Origin: Baffinella frigidus
Taxonomy: Eukaryota > Cryptophyceae > Cryptomonadales > Baffinellaceae
Reading direction: 5' to 3'
Assembly: GCA_026770585.1 (NCBI GenBank)
Contig: MU647346.1
Coordinates: 1 to 33,356, forward strand
DNA: 33,356 nt
The notes under the pieces were generated by a model. It was not told the DNA's origin and searched no databases. It saw nothing but the letters and a program-made list of their open reading frames with translations. A program made the position numbers and the translations under genes. Below, piece after piece: positions 33,037-33,356 of the stretch; position 1 is the first letter of the stretch, and every line of letters begins with the position of its first letter.

Positions 33037-33247
33037 CTGCCACCCCACCTCCACCCCTCAGCCACACCTCAGTGACACCTCAGTCCAGCGTGAGACATGG
33101 CGCGTCGCTGCTTTCGAGCCGCTGAGAAAGCCTTGGACACATCCACGCACGCACGCACGCACCGACGCGCAAGAGGCTGCCAGCGCCGCCATGTCTCACG
33201 CAAGAGCCTGCCAGCGCCCCACTTTCCTCTGCCAGGACTTCTCCCGG
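33037..33247. other. Upstream of the visible TPT exons
   Basis: No N-terminal exon could be identified. It contains an inverted pair (gcgtgagacatggcg at 33088 and cgccatgtctcacgc at 33187), a cgcacgcacgcacgca run (33142-33160) and a direct repeat of ctgccagcgcc. The start of the protein probably lies further right. Confidence 0.5.
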
Positions 33248-33356
33248 GTTCAGGGTTTAGGGTTTGGGGTTTAGGGTGTAGGGTTTGGGGTTTGGGTTTG
33301 AGGGTTTAGGGTTTAGGGTTTAGGGTTTCGGGTCCAGGGTTTCGGGTTTAGGGTTT
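33248..33356 (-). repeat. Telomere-like (TTTAGGG) tract at the window end
   Basis: Tandem gggtttagggtttggggttt-type heptamers, G-rich on plus, running off the right edge. The orientation matches 31.5-31.9 kb. Confidence 0.9.

Overview
This is nuclear DNA from a eukaryote, most likely a microalga. Genes are split by GT-AG introns, the coding sequence is GC-rich, and long stretches hold degenerate CCCTAAA/TTTAGGG heptamers, the plant-type telomere unit also used by most green algae and some other protists. One gene encodes an RWP-RK transcription factor, a family typical of green algae and plants but found in several other protists. Another encodes a triose-phosphate/nucleotide-sugar translocator-type carrier. 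I cannot name the species. No bacterial operons, rRNA, tRNA, CRISPR arrays or transposase genes were seen.

Layout. 1-3.9 kb: repeat-rich sequence with short foldback (MITE-like) elements and a few weak coding candidates. 3.9-8.0 kb: about 4 kb of degenerate telomere-like repeats, on the CCCTAAA strand. 9.45-12.41 kb (+): a seven-exon RWP-RK regulator whose splice phases all agree (420 aa). 12.7-15.7 kb: a dense island of foldback elements, some nested, holding pieces of a gene that is also present at 20.8-21.2 kb. 16.1-19.1 kb (-): linked exons of an unidentified membrane protein with strikingly regular lysine/arginine helices resembling S4 voltage sensors; ectodomain-like and transmembrane candidates lie upstream to 20.2 kb. 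20.8-21.2 kb (+): a small candidate secreted protein, followed by a 295-base assembly gap. 21.8-25.9 kb (+): candidate exons of a coiled-coil protein with an acidic, serine-rich C terminus, interrupted by foldback elements and a heptamer minisatellite. 26.84-33.04 kb (-): ten exons of a TPT-domain transporter (289 aa visible, N terminus missing), whose introns carry telomere-like tracts, hairpin elements and duplicated GC-rich blocks.

The genes do not form an obvious pathway. The most distinctive feature is the repeat landscape. At least four families of short, almost fully palindromic elements with TA-type ends share internal words (CCTAGG, CCTACNGTAGG). A further set of hairpins shares the word GTAGTAATTTTCG. 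Telomere-like heptamers and heptamer minisatellites recur in intergenic DNA and introns. Exon models were built by hand from open frames, splice signals, phase agreement and family similarity recalled from general knowledge; no database search was run.
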